64,000 nt of DNA from Zizania palustris (taxonomy: Eukaryota; Streptophyta; Magnoliopsida; Poales; Poaceae). Positions 20,609-32,797 of this stretch are shown piece after piece. Position 1 is the stretch's first letter, and every line of letters starts with the position of its first letter. The position numbers and the translations under genes were made by a program. The notes beneath the pieces are model-generated. The model ran no database searches. It worked only from the letters and a program-made list of their open reading frames with translations, and had not been told where the DNA came from. Where the stretch lies: assembly GCA_019279435.1 (NCBI GenBank), contig JAAALK010000080.1:29046778-29110777 (forward strand). The letters run 5' to 3'.

Positions 20609-22241
20609 TGTAGGACCGAAAGTAGCGACCAGAGGGGGGTGAATGGGCGCCTAAAAAATTCTTTCGAATCAATGGCCTGCTCCAAAACCCAACGCACCTC
20701 AAAAGATGCCTATAGTGTCGAAGCCAGCTTCAAAGTCTGCGGATTCGAAACCTGCGGATTCTAAGCCTGCAGATTCGAAGTCTGCTAATTCGAAGCCTGC
20801 AGATTTGGAGTATGCAGATTCGAAGCCTGCAGATTCGGAGTATGCAGATTCGAAGTATGCAGATTCGAAGTATGCAGATTCGAAGCATGCAGATTCGAAG
20901 CCTGCAGGTTCGAAGTATGCAAATTCGAAGTATGCAGATTCGAAGCCTACAAATTCGAAGTATGCAGATTCGAAGCCTGCAGATTCGAAGCCTGCAAATT
21001 CGAAGCCTGCAAATTCGAAGTATGCAGATTCGAAGCCTGCAGATTCGAAGTCCGCAGATTCGAAGCCTACAGATTCGAAGCCTGCAGATTCGAAGCCTGC
21101 TGATTTGAAGCCTGCAGATTCGAAGTCTGCTGATTCGAAGACTGCAGATTCGAAGTCTGCAGATTCGAAGTCTGCAGATTCGAAGCCTGCAGATTCGAAG
21201 TGTGCTGATTCGAAGTCTGCAGATTCGAAGTCTGCAGATTCGAAGCCTACTTCACAGAGTTGGACTTCACACAAGAAAAGGGACTTTGGCCCTGTCAACT
21301 CGATCAAAAAGCTACGCAGTAAAAAGCAAGCTATAGTACCAGTGTACTGTTGCTACAGAGAAGTAGTACTACTTGCAACAGCAAGAACTAGTACTACTTG
21401 CGTGAAGAACAGAGGCAACAGAAGCACCAAAACTCATAAATAAATTTGTTGTGAGCAACAAAATGAAACAGCAGAGCTAATAATGAGATGCTACACATGA
21501 AGCAGAAGGAATAGAATCATCCAAAACAGGGAACAAACAGGATGAACATCAGCAAGCAGCTTGGCGGCACACACATAGGAGAGAGAAACTTTAGGAAGCA
21601 AAAGTGACCCAATAGATTGAAAAGTGAATTCTGGAAGGGTAGTCCAACCCTAGGGATTGGGGCCCTATTTATAGGCTGCCCAATGGCCTAGAATATTCCA
21701 CCAGCCCCTTAGGGTTTTTACAGACGCTAAAATAAAGGAAAAGACTCAACTGCCCTTAGGAATTTTTTACAGACACGACTGACTGACTGTGGGCCTAGAG
21801 ATACAGATGACTTATCTGGAAGCTAAGCTTTCGTAGCGACTACGACTTCTCTTCTGGACAGTCTGATACAAGATCACGGTTGTCAGTTTTGCACCGAAAC
21901 TGACAAAGCCTCCACCGACTTTGAACCAGGTACCCGGATTGGGCCGGCCCGATTCCGCAGCTCTCTCAACCCGGCAATCACTCACCGCCCGTGTACTTGA
22001 GTCAATCCTGGTCAACAGCCCAGTGGGTCTTCTGCTGCTTCTGGCCCATGTACCCGGATTGGGCCAGCCCGACTTCGCAGCTCTCTCAGCCCGACAGTCG
22101 CTCGCTACCCATGTACCTGAGTCACACGCGGACCCATGAAACAGCAGATCTCCTCTCTTCATCTGTCCTCTTTGACTATCGTTGACAATGACTCATCACA
22201 TCTGGAGCCATGAGGCCCACGCTATTCAGCATGGCTCCTCA
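20609..22241 (-). repeat. Copia 3' LTR (1,633 bp)
   Basis: TG...CA ends are as described for the element. A TATA box (CCTATAAATAGGG, minus strand) lies at 21663-21675. The downstream third of the LTR in its own sense contains the 15-bp minisatellite at 20716-21251. Confidence 0.82.
20716..21251. repeat. 15-bp minisatellite (about 35 copies) inside the Copia LTR
   Basis: The unit is CTGCAGATTCGAAGC with frequent variants (TATGCAGATTCGAAG, CTGCAAATTCGAAGC, TCTGCTGATTCGAAG). The period is exactly 15 throughout. Because 15 is a multiple of 3, several frames stay open on both strands (repeats such as ADSKP or FESAG); these are by-products, not evidence of a protein. The palindromes TTCGAA and CTGCAG recur in most units. 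Confidence 0.95.
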
Positions 22242-22742
22242 ATCTCCCCCTTGATGAGTGCATTGTCAACACTTCACTTCTTCAGCTCTTCAGAACCTGC
22301 GAACAACTGTGGAAACACGAAAACAAAGCACAAGAAAACAAAGAAGAAGAAAATAAGGTAAAAGTTTAACCCTAATGACCAAAAGTCGAACAAAAGCAAG
22401 AAGCGGTCATTATGGTTAACCAAAGGTAAAAGCTCAGAATGAGTGCGATCTCAGAAATATCAACAAGGATATCAAAAAGAGTAAGTGAGACGAAAACTCC
22501 CCCTCGAACTCTTATCCCAAAATTTCTCCCCCTTGTTGACAAGTGAACTCATCAAGCACTCAAAAGAGACACAAACTCTCCCTGAAATGCAACTCCCCCT
22601 CAAAATATGCAGTGAATTTAACTGGAGTGCATGTGGAGGATAGAAAGCATGCTTCTCAGATATGATTGACTGCAATTACAACATCTAACAAGTAGCAAAA
22701 GACATACTGTCTAAGACTCATGGCATGATCAGTGTAACAGAT
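22242..22742 (-). other. 3' noncoding interior of the Copia element with repeated polypurine motifs
   Basis: There is no coding signal. On the minus strand the motif GGGGGAG recurs at least five times (near 22245, 22497, 22530, 22590 and 22597), the first being the tract next to the LTR. Such multiple tracts are common upstream of the 3' LTR in SIRE-like Copia elements. Confidence 0.6.
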
Positions 22743-23742
22743 NNNNNNNNNNNNNNNNNNNNNNNNNNNNNNNNNNNNNNNNNNNNNNNNNNNNNNNNNN
22801 NNNNNNNNNNNNNNNNNNNNNNNNNNNNNNNNNNNNNNNNNNNNNNNNNNNNNNNNNNNNNNNNNNNNNNNNNNNNNNNNNNNNNNNNNNNNNNNNNNNN
22901 NNNNNNNNNNNNNNNNNNNNNNNNNNNNNNNNNNNNNNNNNNNNNNNNNNNNNNNNNNNNNNNNNNNNNNNNNNNNNNNNNNNNNNNNNNNNNNNNNNNN
23001 NNNNNNNNNNNNNNNNNNNNNNNNNNNNNNNNNNNNNNNNNNNNNNNNNNNNNNNNNNNNNNNNNNNNNNNNNNNNNNNNNNNNNNNNNNNNNNNNNNNN
23101 NNNNNNNNNNNNNNNNNNNNNNNNNNNNNNNNNNNNNNNNNNNNNNNNNNNNNNNNNNNNNNNNNNNNNNNNNNNNNNNNNNNNNNNNNNNNNNNNNNNN
23201 NNNNNNNNNNNNNNNNNNNNNNNNNNNNNNNNNNNNNNNNNNNNNNNNNNNNNNNNNNNNNNNNNNNNNNNNNNNNNNNNNNNNNNNNNNNNNNNNNNNN
23301 NNNNNNNNNNNNNNNNNNNNNNNNNNNNNNNNNNNNNNNNNNNNNNNNNNNNNNNNNNNNNNNNNNNNNNNNNNNNNNNNNNNNNNNNNNNNNNNNNNNN
23401 NNNNNNNNNNNNNNNNNNNNNNNNNNNNNNNNNNNNNNNNNNNNNNNNNNNNNNNNNNNNNNNNNNNNNNNNNNNNNNNNNNNNNNNNNNNNNNNNNNNN
23501 NNNNNNNNNNNNNNNNNNNNNNNNNNNNNNNNNNNNNNNNNNNNNNNNNNNNNNNNNNNNNNNNNNNNNNNNNNNNNNNNNNNNNNNNNNNNNNNNNNNN
23601 NNNNNNNNNNNNNNNNNNNNNNNNNNNNNNNNNNNNNNNNNNNNNNNNNNNNNNNNNNNNNNNNNNNNNNNNNNNNNNNNNNNNNNNNNNNNNNNNNNNN
23701 NNNNNNNNNNNNNNNNNNNNNNNNNNNNNNNNNNNNNNNNNN
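22743..23742. other. Assembly gap (1,000 N)
   Basis: Exactly 1,000 N bases, so the size is probably nominal. The left flank is Copia interior and the right flank is Tekay integrase; the 5' LTR and most of the plus-strand Tekay and the rest of the Copia must be in the gap or deleted. Confidence 1.
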
Positions 23743-24010
23743 CCAAATAAGATCGTGTCACCGAGGTAGTCACTTCACCTCCAAGTTTTGGAAGAATCTT
23801 CAGGAAGAGCTCGGCACCAGGCTGAACTTCAGCACCGCTTATCATCCGCAAACCGATGGTCAGATCGAAAGGGTGAACAAGTGTTGGAGGATATGCTTAG
23901 AGCCCGCGTCTTAGACTTCGGTGGATGTGGGACAAGAGCTTGCCCTATGCAGAGTTCTCCTACAATAACAACTATTAGGCAGCCTACAGATGTCATCATT
24001 TGAGGCGTTA
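23743..24010 (+). pseudogene. Integrase core fragment of the plus-strand Tekay
   Basis: One frame reads HFTSKFWKNLQEELGTRL then STAYHPQTDGQIERVN, the second-D-to-E part of a Gypsy integrase catalytic core, and a shifted frame gives LPYAEFSYNN. Several frameshifts and stops are present. The piece starts at the gap and ends at the LTR of the inserted minus-strand Tekay (24011). Confidence 0.85.
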
Positions 24011-27000
24011 TGTCAGCCCAGTTATTAAATCTAGACCTTTAATGAAATTCCATAGAATCAATAACCAAGACATTCATCATGGACCATGTACAATACGAGA
24101 AATCATCAGGTTCGTAGAAACGTATTAGTACAAAGTGAATAAAGGAGAAGAGAAACTAATAAAACAAAGGTCCTAGATGAACACCTCCTTCTAGTCTCGC
24201 CTTGACTAGGTCGCTACTCCAGACCTTCATCCCTCGTAGTAGACGAGCTCTGGTGGTGTAAGTCAACGGGTGAGTACAAATGTACTCAGCAAGCCATCAT
24301 ATGCAAATATAATGCAGGTAGTAACAAGGGAGTAATGGCTAATTTTGCGAAAAGCATATTTGTAAAGCAATTAAATGTGATCAATTATTAATACAGAAAC
24401 GTAAACATGTATGCGTCATCTTCTAACTCGAGGGGTACAGTCAGCCCACCCTCGCTCAATAGTCCTTACATGCCATGAATAACTCAACCATTCAAACAAT
24501 TGTAAACTAACTGCGAGTACACAACCCGCCCTTGACCGTGGGCTCGGCTTTTCGAAAAGATTAATACTCTGATCATAGGTGTACCACTGTACCACAAGGC
24601 ACACACTCATCACTTACACCAAAGTGTAACGAGATGACCCATACCATGGGAACTCGTGCCAAAACCTTCCATATGGTCTCCTCGACCAGACACACCCTCT
24701 TATGGTTCATATGGTGCCCCGACGCGTCGAGCCAACACCATACCCCCCTTGAGCCAGTTGGTACAAGTCACCCGCAGGTTGCCCCTTGCCCCCTCCACTA
24801 TGGTGCATCGAGTCAGATTGTTCCATACTTCAGTTAGGACTTACCCATTAGACTTGTGTTAGTACGGAAGTGCTTTGCAACAGATCCCGTAGACCGGTCC
24901 TTATAGTGCCCCGGGTGCGACCAACCAATGCCCTAGATTGCACCCGGAACCCACCATACTTATAACATAGCCAACTCCAATAGAGTCCAGAGACGAGAAT
25001 AACAGGGAAATACATATAGAAGAATCCAACTATCTATGACTCATTCTTTTTATCCTATAGCAGTTGTGTCGGTACATTGGACTCTAGCTAATATAATATT
25101 TAGAGTGACAAGGAGTGTAGGCTCAATAAGCATGGCTTGGGTTTGCACACAAGGACGGGGATCTAATAAATATAGTGTAGGGCTTGATATTTGACTAATG
25201 CAATATTATCCTATGAGTTATAGCGATAGTTTATTAAAACATGGGCTCAATGATGATCAAAATGGGGGTTGTGACTTGCCTTGATCAGCAAAGGGTGAAG
25301 GTGGAATCTCGGGATAAAACTCCGGCTCCTCGACGAACTCGTAGTCTTCCCGATACGGAAAAAGTAAACATAACATTTAATGAACAATCCAAATATCACA
25401 AATAATAAGCATACATGTTTGAGGGGTTTTATTAGGTGAATTATAGTTTTATTATTCTGAAGTTTACGTGAAAAACATTAAAGATTAATTTTTAAGGCTT
25501 TTCCTAATTGATTTTCTGAATTTACCATTTTATCCCTAAGGGGTTTTATGTGTTTAATTAATAAGAATATTTTGAGCAACAGTAACATACTTTTTTATGG
25601 CATTAATATGTAGAGAATAAAATGCTGAATTTAAAAAATTTAAATGGTGAAATTTGGAGTTAAAATGAGCAAGTTATGAATTTTGGAAGTTTTAATCATT
25701 TTCTGGAATTTTATTTAAACATGAAATGAGCTTTAGTCCACGGTGAGCCAGGCCCACGGTGGACTGGGGCACTATGCGCGTGGGCTGGTTGATCCAGAGC
25801 CGTTGGATCTGGATCCATCGGTCAGGCTCGAGACGGGAAGGCTTAAGTTGCAATGGACGGTCGAGATTAAAACGCACTGAACTGGTACGCGTGGACGCAC
25901 GAGATCGAGCGGGGGTTTTAAGTAGCGATCGACGGCTGTGATCGCCTGATACCGCTTTGACCAGATGGATGGCCTAGATTAAACCTGTGCGTGATATAAT
26001 CTAAGCCCTCCATCGTGGATCGAATGGCTGAGAGCGCGTCCGGCACGACACGAGTTAAGGGGGCACGTACCCCATTCGTTCTTGGCTCCGGCGGGGTTCG
26101 GGTGCGGTGGCGACGGCACCGGCGAGGGGGCTTGCCCTAGATCTAGGTGAAAATGGATAAAGGAGATGACGGCGGTTCCAACCATACCTGCGGCGGCGAA
26201 GATGGTCGACGGACGGCGACCGGCGGCGAGGGGTAGATGGGTAGGACCTTCGGGTGCTCGACGGCGATGGCGATCCGGTAGCGTGTACGGCCAATGGAGG
26301 CGTGGCCGAGGTCGGGTGGTCGACGACGGACTCGATGGTGGCAGCGGCGTGGACCGAGGTGGCTTGTGTCGATGGCAAACGGTGGCTGGAGGTGGAGCAG
26401 GAGAGGAAACCGAAAAACCGGGAGGTGGCGCTCTGGAGGGCTACGGCTCAGGCTTAGGTGGTGTGGACAGAGGGCGGCGAGCAGAGGGGGTTCTTATAGG
26501 GGTTCGTCGGCATTTAAACAGAAGGGAACCGGTGTTTCCATTTTTCCCCCGCGGTGAACTTTCCTTAGGCTCGGGTTCCTTCTATGCATGGCGAAAACAC
26601 GTGGTCTCTGGTGGAAGGTGATCCCTGGCGGTCGGAGAAGGCGATCCAGCAGTGAATTTGGCGAGAACGGGCACGGGGCGACGGATTTGGAAAGCGGGGG
26701 CTCGCCGGCGATGGAAAGGGGATCCCTTTCCATCGGGGAAGACGATCCGACAGGTGGCCCCCACCTGTCGGTGAGAGTGCGTAAGGGTGAGGCGCCGACA
26801 CGGGCCAGAGCGGTCAGTGGTTGTAGCACGACTAGAGAGGCTAACAGTGGGCCAGGCTGACGCGGGCGCGGGAGAGGAGAGAGGGGGAGCGCACCGACAG
26901 GTGGGTCCCATATGTCAGTGGCATGAGCGCTGGGCTGGGCCGGGCTGAGGCAGATTGAGGGTTGAGGCCCATTTAGATTTATAATTTTTTCTGATTTAAA

Positions 27001-27241
27001 ATAAATCCAGTAATTCATTTATTGATTAAGGGTTGAATCATTGATAAAAACTTGTAAAAATTCCTAAAATTATATCTTGGCCTCTAGATTATATCATAAA
27101 TTTTCCAAGTCCAAATTTAAAGTTTCCCTTATGTTTGGCTTTATTAAGGCTCTTTTAGGATTTCTTTAATAAATAATTCCAGAATTTCTTTGAATATTAT
27201 ATTTCCTTTATTTTATTTATTTTAAATCTTGGGATGTTACA
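24011..27241 (-). repeat. 3' LTR of the minus-strand Tekay (3,231 bp)
   Basis: Homologous to 32798-35771 along its whole length, but it keeps about 230 bp (about 26484-26713) that the other LTR has lost; this segment includes the TATA box. Open frames around 26055-27018 are GC-rich LTR sequence, not genes. Confidence 0.92.
26491..26500 (-). promoter_or_regulatory. LTR TATA box (present only in the 3' LTR)
   Basis: The minus strand reads CCCCTATAAGAACCCC, followed about 30 bp later by a CT-rich likely start region. The corresponding stretch is absent from the 5' LTR (junction near 35247). Confidence 0.7.
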
Positions 27242-27262
27242 ATCCTATCCCCCTTACAGAGA
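27242..27262 (-). promoter_or_regulatory. Polypurine tract of the minus-strand Tekay
   Basis: The minus strand reads TGTAAGGGGGATAGGAT immediately before the LTR start TGTAACATCC. The plus-strand Tekay has the matching tract TGTAAGGGGATAGGTT at 36396-36411. Confidence 0.85.
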
Positions 27263-30200
27263 ATCTCGTCCTCGAGATTCGGATCAATCCTCGAACATTT
27301 CAGGATGCTATGCCTTGAGTTCTTCCTCTTTTTTCCCATGTAGTTTTCTCTACGGGATGATTGCTCCACTGTACTTTATAGAAGCGGATGACTCGACTCC
27401 TGATGGGCCTTTCTTTGACTTCCAAGATCTTGACGGGCTTTTCCACACAGGTGATCCTCTTGAACGTCCAACTACTGAAGGTCTACCAGCTCTGCTGGGA
27501 CTCGAAGACATTTCTTTAATTGTGACACATGAAACACATCATGTACGCCAGCCAATGAGGGTGGCAGTTCCAACTGATAAGCGACTTCGCCTTGGCGTCG
27601 AACGATGGGAAAGGGTCCAACATACCGAGGTGCCAATTTTCCTCTCATGTTAAACCATTGAGTGCCACGGAGAGGTGTGACTCGGAGGTAGACTGGTCTC
27701 CCTCTTCAAAGGCTAAATCTCGACGACGATTGTCCGCATAGCTCTTTTGTCGGGATGGGCTGTCTTGAGTCGGTCTCTGATAATCCGTACCTTCTCTTCA
27801 GCTTCCCGAAGGATGTCTGTTCCAAATACTTGGGATTCACCAGTTTGATCCCAAAGTAAAGGCGTCCTGCACTTACGTCCATATAGGGCTTCGAACGGGC
27901 ACATTTGAAGGCTGACTTGATAACTGTTGTTGTACGAAAACTCGGCGTACGGTAAACTCTTGTCCCAAGTTCCTCCAAAATCCAAGACGCATGCCCGAAG
28001 CATATCTTCTAATATTGATTCACCCTTTCAGTTTGTCCATCTGTCTGAGGGTGGTATGTGGTGCTGAAGTTTAGTCTTGTTCCCACCTCTCTTGAAGGTT
28101 TTTCCAGAATCGAGACATAAACTGACTCCCTCTATCGGAGACTATCTTCTTGGGCATCCATGAAGGCACACGATGCGGGCCATATATAACTCTACTAGTT
28201 TGGGGCCACTGAAGGTTGTCTTGACGGCTATGAAGTGAGCTACTTTGGTTAGTCGGTCAATGATTACCCATATTGAATCATATCCAAGTTGGGTCTTTGG
28301 GAGTCCGGTGATAAAGTCCATACCGATCTCTTCCCATTTCCATTCAGGTACTCTAAGTGGCTGTAACAAATGCATGTATCTGATGTTCTGCTTTTACTCA
28401 TCGGTAGGTGTCACATTCTGTGACAAACTGAGCAATCTCGCTCTTCATGCTAACCCACCAATAGCGTTCCTTCAGATCCTGGTACATCTTGGTACTTCCG
28501 GGATGGATGGAGTACAGAGTATCACGGGCCTCCCTTAGAATAAGGATTTTTATCTGGTTTATCTGGCACACAGATCCTGGTCCCAAACCATATGGTGCAT
28601 TCTCGTCCTCTGAGAATCCTAGGGCCTTGCACTGTCTCATGTTCTTCTTAATGGCAGCTATATCCAGGTTTTCTAACTGAGCTTCTTGGATCTGCTCGAA
28701 CAGGACTGGTCGGGTCTCAAGGGTGGCTAGATGCTCTGTGGTTAACCCAAGATTTAACTTTTCCATCTCCTTATATAACAAAGGCGGTGATCCTGAATCA
28801 CTATGGCGGTGCAGTATCCTTTACGACTTAATGCATCAGCTACCACGTTTGCTTTGCCGGGATGGTAGTGAATACCTAAGTCGTAGTCTTTATCAATTCT
28901 AACCATTGCCTTTGCCTAAGGTTGAGATCCGGCTGCGTGAAGATATACTTCAGACTTTGTGATCCGTAAATATTTCGCAGCGGTTTCCAATTAAATAATG
29001 CCTCCATATTTTTAGGGCGTGCACCACAGTGGCCAATTTCAAGTCATGTGTAGGGTAGTTTAGCTCATGAGGTCTCAACTGATGCGGCGTATGAAACAAC
29101 CTTTCCGTCTTGCATAAGAACACATCCCAATCCCTGGCGGGATGCGTCGCAATAAACATGGAAGTCCTTCCTGATATCCGGTAGGGTCAGTATGGGTGCT
29201 GACACCAGCTGGTCTTGAGGGTGAAAACTTTCTTCGCATTTGGGAGTCCATTCAAACTTCTCTCCCTTTTGCAACAACTTCGTCATAGGTTTGGCGATCT
29301 TGGAAAAATTCTCGATAAAACGACGATAATATCCTGCCAAACCAAGAAAACTCCGTATCTCGATACGTTGGTGGGTGGCAGCCAATCCGTAACTGCTTCC
29401 ACGGTGGCAGGATCCACTGCGATACCTTGCACAGAGATGATGTCCAAGGAACTTCACTTCTGCCGTCCAAAATTTGCACTTGTTGTACTTGGCGTATAAC
29501 TGATGTTCCCTTAGTTTTCCTAAGGTCAACCGGATATGAGTCTCGTGCTCCTCTTTGTCCTTGGAATAGATGAGAATGTCATCTATGAATACCAATGAAC
29601 TTGTCCAAATATTCCATAAACACCTTATTCATCATATTCATGAAGAAAGCAGGGGCGTTGGTCAATCCAAAAGACATGACGGTGCACTCATAAAGTCCAT
29701 AGCGAGAGGTAAATGCCGTCTTGGGTATGTCCTCCTCTCGAATCCTTAGCTGATGATAACCAGACCACATGTCGATCTTGGAAAATACCGTAGCTCCTTT
29801 CAACTGATCAAATAGGTCATCGATCCTGGGTAAAGGGTACTTGTTCTTGATGGTCACCTCATTCAGGGCTCGATAATCCACGCACATACGCTTAGCCTTG
29901 TCCTCTTTCTTCTCAACGAAATAACTGGGGATCCCCACGGGGATGTGCTAGGCCTGATGTATCCCTTTTTCTCAAGATCCTTTAGTTGCTGCTTCATCTC
30001 AGCAAGCTCGTTGGCGGCCATCCGGTATGGTCGCTTGTAGATGGGAGCGGTTGGGTATCAGATCAATCCGGAACTCAATGTCCCTCTTGGGTGGCATCCC
30101 TGGTAAATCCTCTAGAAATACATCGGGTACTCGCAGACTACTGGTATTTCCTCCAAAGTAATCTGGTGTAGCTGAGGTCTTCCGGACTTCTGGCTTGGCA

Positions 30201-31695
30201 TCTGGAACGTGACAACAGTCCCTTCTTCACTGGTCACAGTTACTTGCCTCCGTGGACATCTTATCACACTTGGTGTTTGTTGAGCCAATCCATTCCTAAA
30301 ATCAGTTCCAAACCTTGACATTCTATTAGGATAGGGTCGGCCCAGAATATTGTGCCTTGGATATCTACCCATACCCTTGACTATAGGAATGGGCTCAGGT
30401 TTGTTTGCCAGGGGTGGCTATTAATACTGGCCTTGCTAATTTACATATGTTTAGATTATTCTTCTCCACAAAAGTTGTTGATAAAGGAGTGCGTAGCTCC
30501 AGTATCAAATAATACCACTGCAAGGGCCGAATGTACCGTGAACTTACCCATGATGATCTCGGGTGTGGCCTGGTCTTCCTCGGTGGAGACGTGGTTGACA
30601 CGGGCGCGGACGGCAGGATTGGTCGCGACTCCTTGTGCACGCTTGGGGTGGGGGCACTGGTGAGAATAATGCCCTTCCTGGTGGCAGTTGAAGCATATCA
30701 CGGGCTTGCCGTGCTTGTCGCGCAGGACATCTGCTTCTTGGCAGGGCGGGTGGAGGGCCGGTGCGCCGGAGCGGGCGAGGATGTCCGGCTCCAGCGTTGG
30801 CAGCGGGTGGCGCTGGTCGGACCAGGCGGGATGATATTGGGGTGCCGGGGGGAGGTGCAAAGCGGGGCTTCTGCGCCATGCCTTGGTTCTAGCGGAAGGC
30901 GATCATTCTCTTCTTCTTAAGGTTGACCTTGTTTTGCTCGTCTCCTAAATAATTGCCTTATTCACCAACTTTTGAAAGTTGGCGTAGTCTCCGGAGACCA
31001 ACTGAAGGAAAGCTTGTCCTTCAGCCCCCGGAGGAACTTAGACTGCCTGGCCGTGTCAGTACGGACTTCTTTAGGCGCATACCGGGCCAGCTGGTTGAAC
31101 TCATGCAGATACTCTGTCATGGACCTGCTTCCTTGTTGTAGGTCCCTAAACTCTTGTTGCTTCTGGGCGATGATGCCGTCGGGGACGTGGGCCGCGCGGA
31201 AAGCAGCGGAGAACTCCGCCCAAGTGTGGACATGTCCCTCAGGCAGAGTCTCGCGCAAGTTGTCCCACCATTCCGCGGCAGTACCATGGAGTTGGTGGGC
31301 AGCGAAGGCTACCCTCTCTTGCTCGGTGCAAGTCAGGAGGTCCAACTTCTTCCCAATTGTTCTCTGCCAGTCACCAGCCTCCATGGGGTTGGTGGTGCTG
31401 GAGAACGTGGGAGGGCGGACTCAGAGAAATTCCGAGAGCTGAGAGACGGGTGTAGGGGCGGGAGTGGCAGGTCGAGGAATCTCGGGCTACTGCTGGTGGA
31501 GACAGAAAAATTGAGCCTGCTGCTCTGCACCTGGTTCAACAACGCAACTACTAATTGATTCTGGTTGGCCATCATCTCGGCCAACGTGGGGTGGTTGGCG
31601 ACTGGGGCTTGCCTCTGCCCAGTCGCTCCCCATTGGGGAAAGTTGCCGTTGTCCCCTCCGTTCTGGGGAGCATCGGAGCCCTGGGTGTTAGTCAT
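27263..31695 (-). pseudogene. Gag-Pol of the minus-strand Tekay, multiply frameshifted
   Basis: The gag start is the ATG at 31695 (MTNTQGSDAPQNGG). Gag capsid region: EWWDNLRETLPEGHVHTWAEF (about 31200-31270). A CCHC zinc knuckle (CFNCHQEGHYSHQC, about 30650-30695) is followed by protease (LFDTGATHSFIN, about 30480-30515). Reverse transcriptase: VDYRALNEVTIKNKYPLPR (about 29830-29890), then FIDDILIYSKD across a frameshift near 29585. RNase H is near 28950-29160. The integrase zinc and core regions span 28142-28781 (WEEIGMDFITGLPKT); the C-terminus (YGRKCRTPLLWDQTGES) is at about 27713-28003. A decayed chromodomain (QWSNHPVEKTTWEK-like) lies near 27310-27400. At least five frameshifts or stops are visible, so no functional protein can be made. 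Confidence 0.9.
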
Positions 31696-31786
31696 CCTGA
31701 AGTTTCCAAAACAGACAACACTCGTAGGGAAATGATACTAAGTTTTATTTCAAAAATGTTTATCCTTACGATTACATTCATGTCTT

Positions 31787-32663
31787 TTATTCAATCTTCA
31801 CCCATGCCTTATATTTGACATGAGTGGCAATACAATCCAGAACAATAAAAAGGAAACAATCAACCGTAAAAACTACGTCTAAGGTAGCTCGGGGGACGAC
31901 TCGACCACGGGCTCGGAGATGGTCGGGGTGGTGGAGCTGGAGGTCCGGCGGGAGGTGCACTGCGGGAATCCTCTTAGGCTCACTGTGGGGATCCGAAGCG
32001 ATTTCCGCTTGCGGGCGGAAGGGGGGCGACCTCCTCAAGATCCTTCTTCAACTCCTCAATCCGCCGGCGAAGATGTGCGGTGTCGGCGACACTCTGTAGG
32101 AGTTCATTCTGGCGCCTCAACTCCTCAGCCTCGAGCCAACCGGTGTCCCTGCTGGACACAGCGTCGAAGATCTTCATTCTCGCGGTTCTGATCCTCTGAA
32201 GAGTGACGATAGAAATCAATCGTGTCACGTTGCCCGTTGGCATCCTGCAGGGCCTCATAGTGGAGATCGTCCATTGCTTCCAACAGGCGCACAATGTGTC
32301 CAACGGCAGAGTGGCGCGGGAGAGCGTGCTGACGTAGACGTTGGGGACTCCCTAGAGTGCGTAGGGTCATGAAAGATAGTCCGTGTCGTAGAGCTCGCTG
32401 TTAGATCATATGGAGCTCGGTGAGGGCCTGAAGGGCGGTGCGCTGGCTGGCAACCAAAAAGGTGGGTCCTCCACCTCGATAAGTGTGGGTGTCTGTGTAG
32501 AGGGCTGGATGACGATGGTGACCTCGTAGTAGCTCTCGTCCTCGTCGGGGAATACTCCGTGAAACATCGGCTCGTGCTCAAATCCGAGAAAACCAACGAG
32601 CATGCGAAGCTCGCGGATGAATCCGACCTCGCGAAGAGTCCCGCTCATGGTATGGACCGGCAT
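31787..32663 (-). pseudogene. Extra ORF region upstream of gag in the Tekay element
   Basis: Between the 5' LTR and gag the minus strand has coding-like sequence in three overlapping frames. It starts at the ATG at 32663 (MPVHTMSGTLREVGFIRELR), continues with HEPMFHGVFPDEDESYYEV, and later reads LLEAMDDLHYEALQDANGQRD and RRRIEELKKDLEEV, a helix-rich, coiled-coil-like end. The frames would join with two or three single-base shifts. I do not recognise the family. Standard Tekay elements have gag directly after the leader, so this is either a lineage-specific extra gene or decayed leader sequence. Confidence 0.45.
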
Positions 32664-32781
32664 CTACAAAAAGAGATTTTTTCGTGAAAACTTCAGAAGA
32701 TGAGAGGGTAAGTAATTTTTGTAAGAAAATATGGCTAATATAAGTCCTAGGGTCAGGTCTGTTTGGTCCTACAGTCAAGTC

Positions 32782-32794
32782 GGCTCTGATACCA
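32782..32794 (-). promoter_or_regulatory. Primer-binding site, initiator tRNA-Met type
   Basis: The minus strand reads TGGTATCAGAGCC three bases after the end of the 5' LTR, the standard complement of the initiator tRNA-Met 3' end used by chromoviruses. Confidence 0.93.
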
Positions 32795-32797
32795 TCT

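Larger units (their letters stand above)
20609..22742 (-). mobile_element. Copia element (SIRE-like), 3' LTR and 3' interior; rest lost in gap
   Basis: On the minus strand the LTR starts TGAGGAGCCATGC at 22241 and ends ...CGGTCCTACA at 20609. Immediately upstream in the element's sense is CATCAAGGGGGAGAT, the polypurine tract. The LTR terminus CGGTCCTACA and the CAGATGTGATGAGT motif near the LTR start relate it to the Copia elements at 38813-41735 and 49369-63196. The interior to the right runs into the first N gap. No pol sequence is visible. Confidence 0.8.

Noticed and set aside
20716..21251. CRISPR-like array
   Set aside because: There are no spacers, the unit is 15 bp head to tail, and the DNA is plant.
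20699..21443. Long repeat proteins (ADSKP or FESAG repeats) on both strands
   Set aside because: They are open only because the 15-bp unit is a multiple of three; the sequence is inside a Copia LTR and both strands are open equally.
22718..23851. ORFs reading through the N gaps (also 47745-48797)
   Set aside because: They consist almost entirely of undetermined residues.
26055..27018. Overlapping GC-rich ORFs on both strands (also 34779-35496 and 37065-37387)
   Set aside because: All lie within Tekay LTRs, appear in several frames at once and are not shared intact between the two LTRs.
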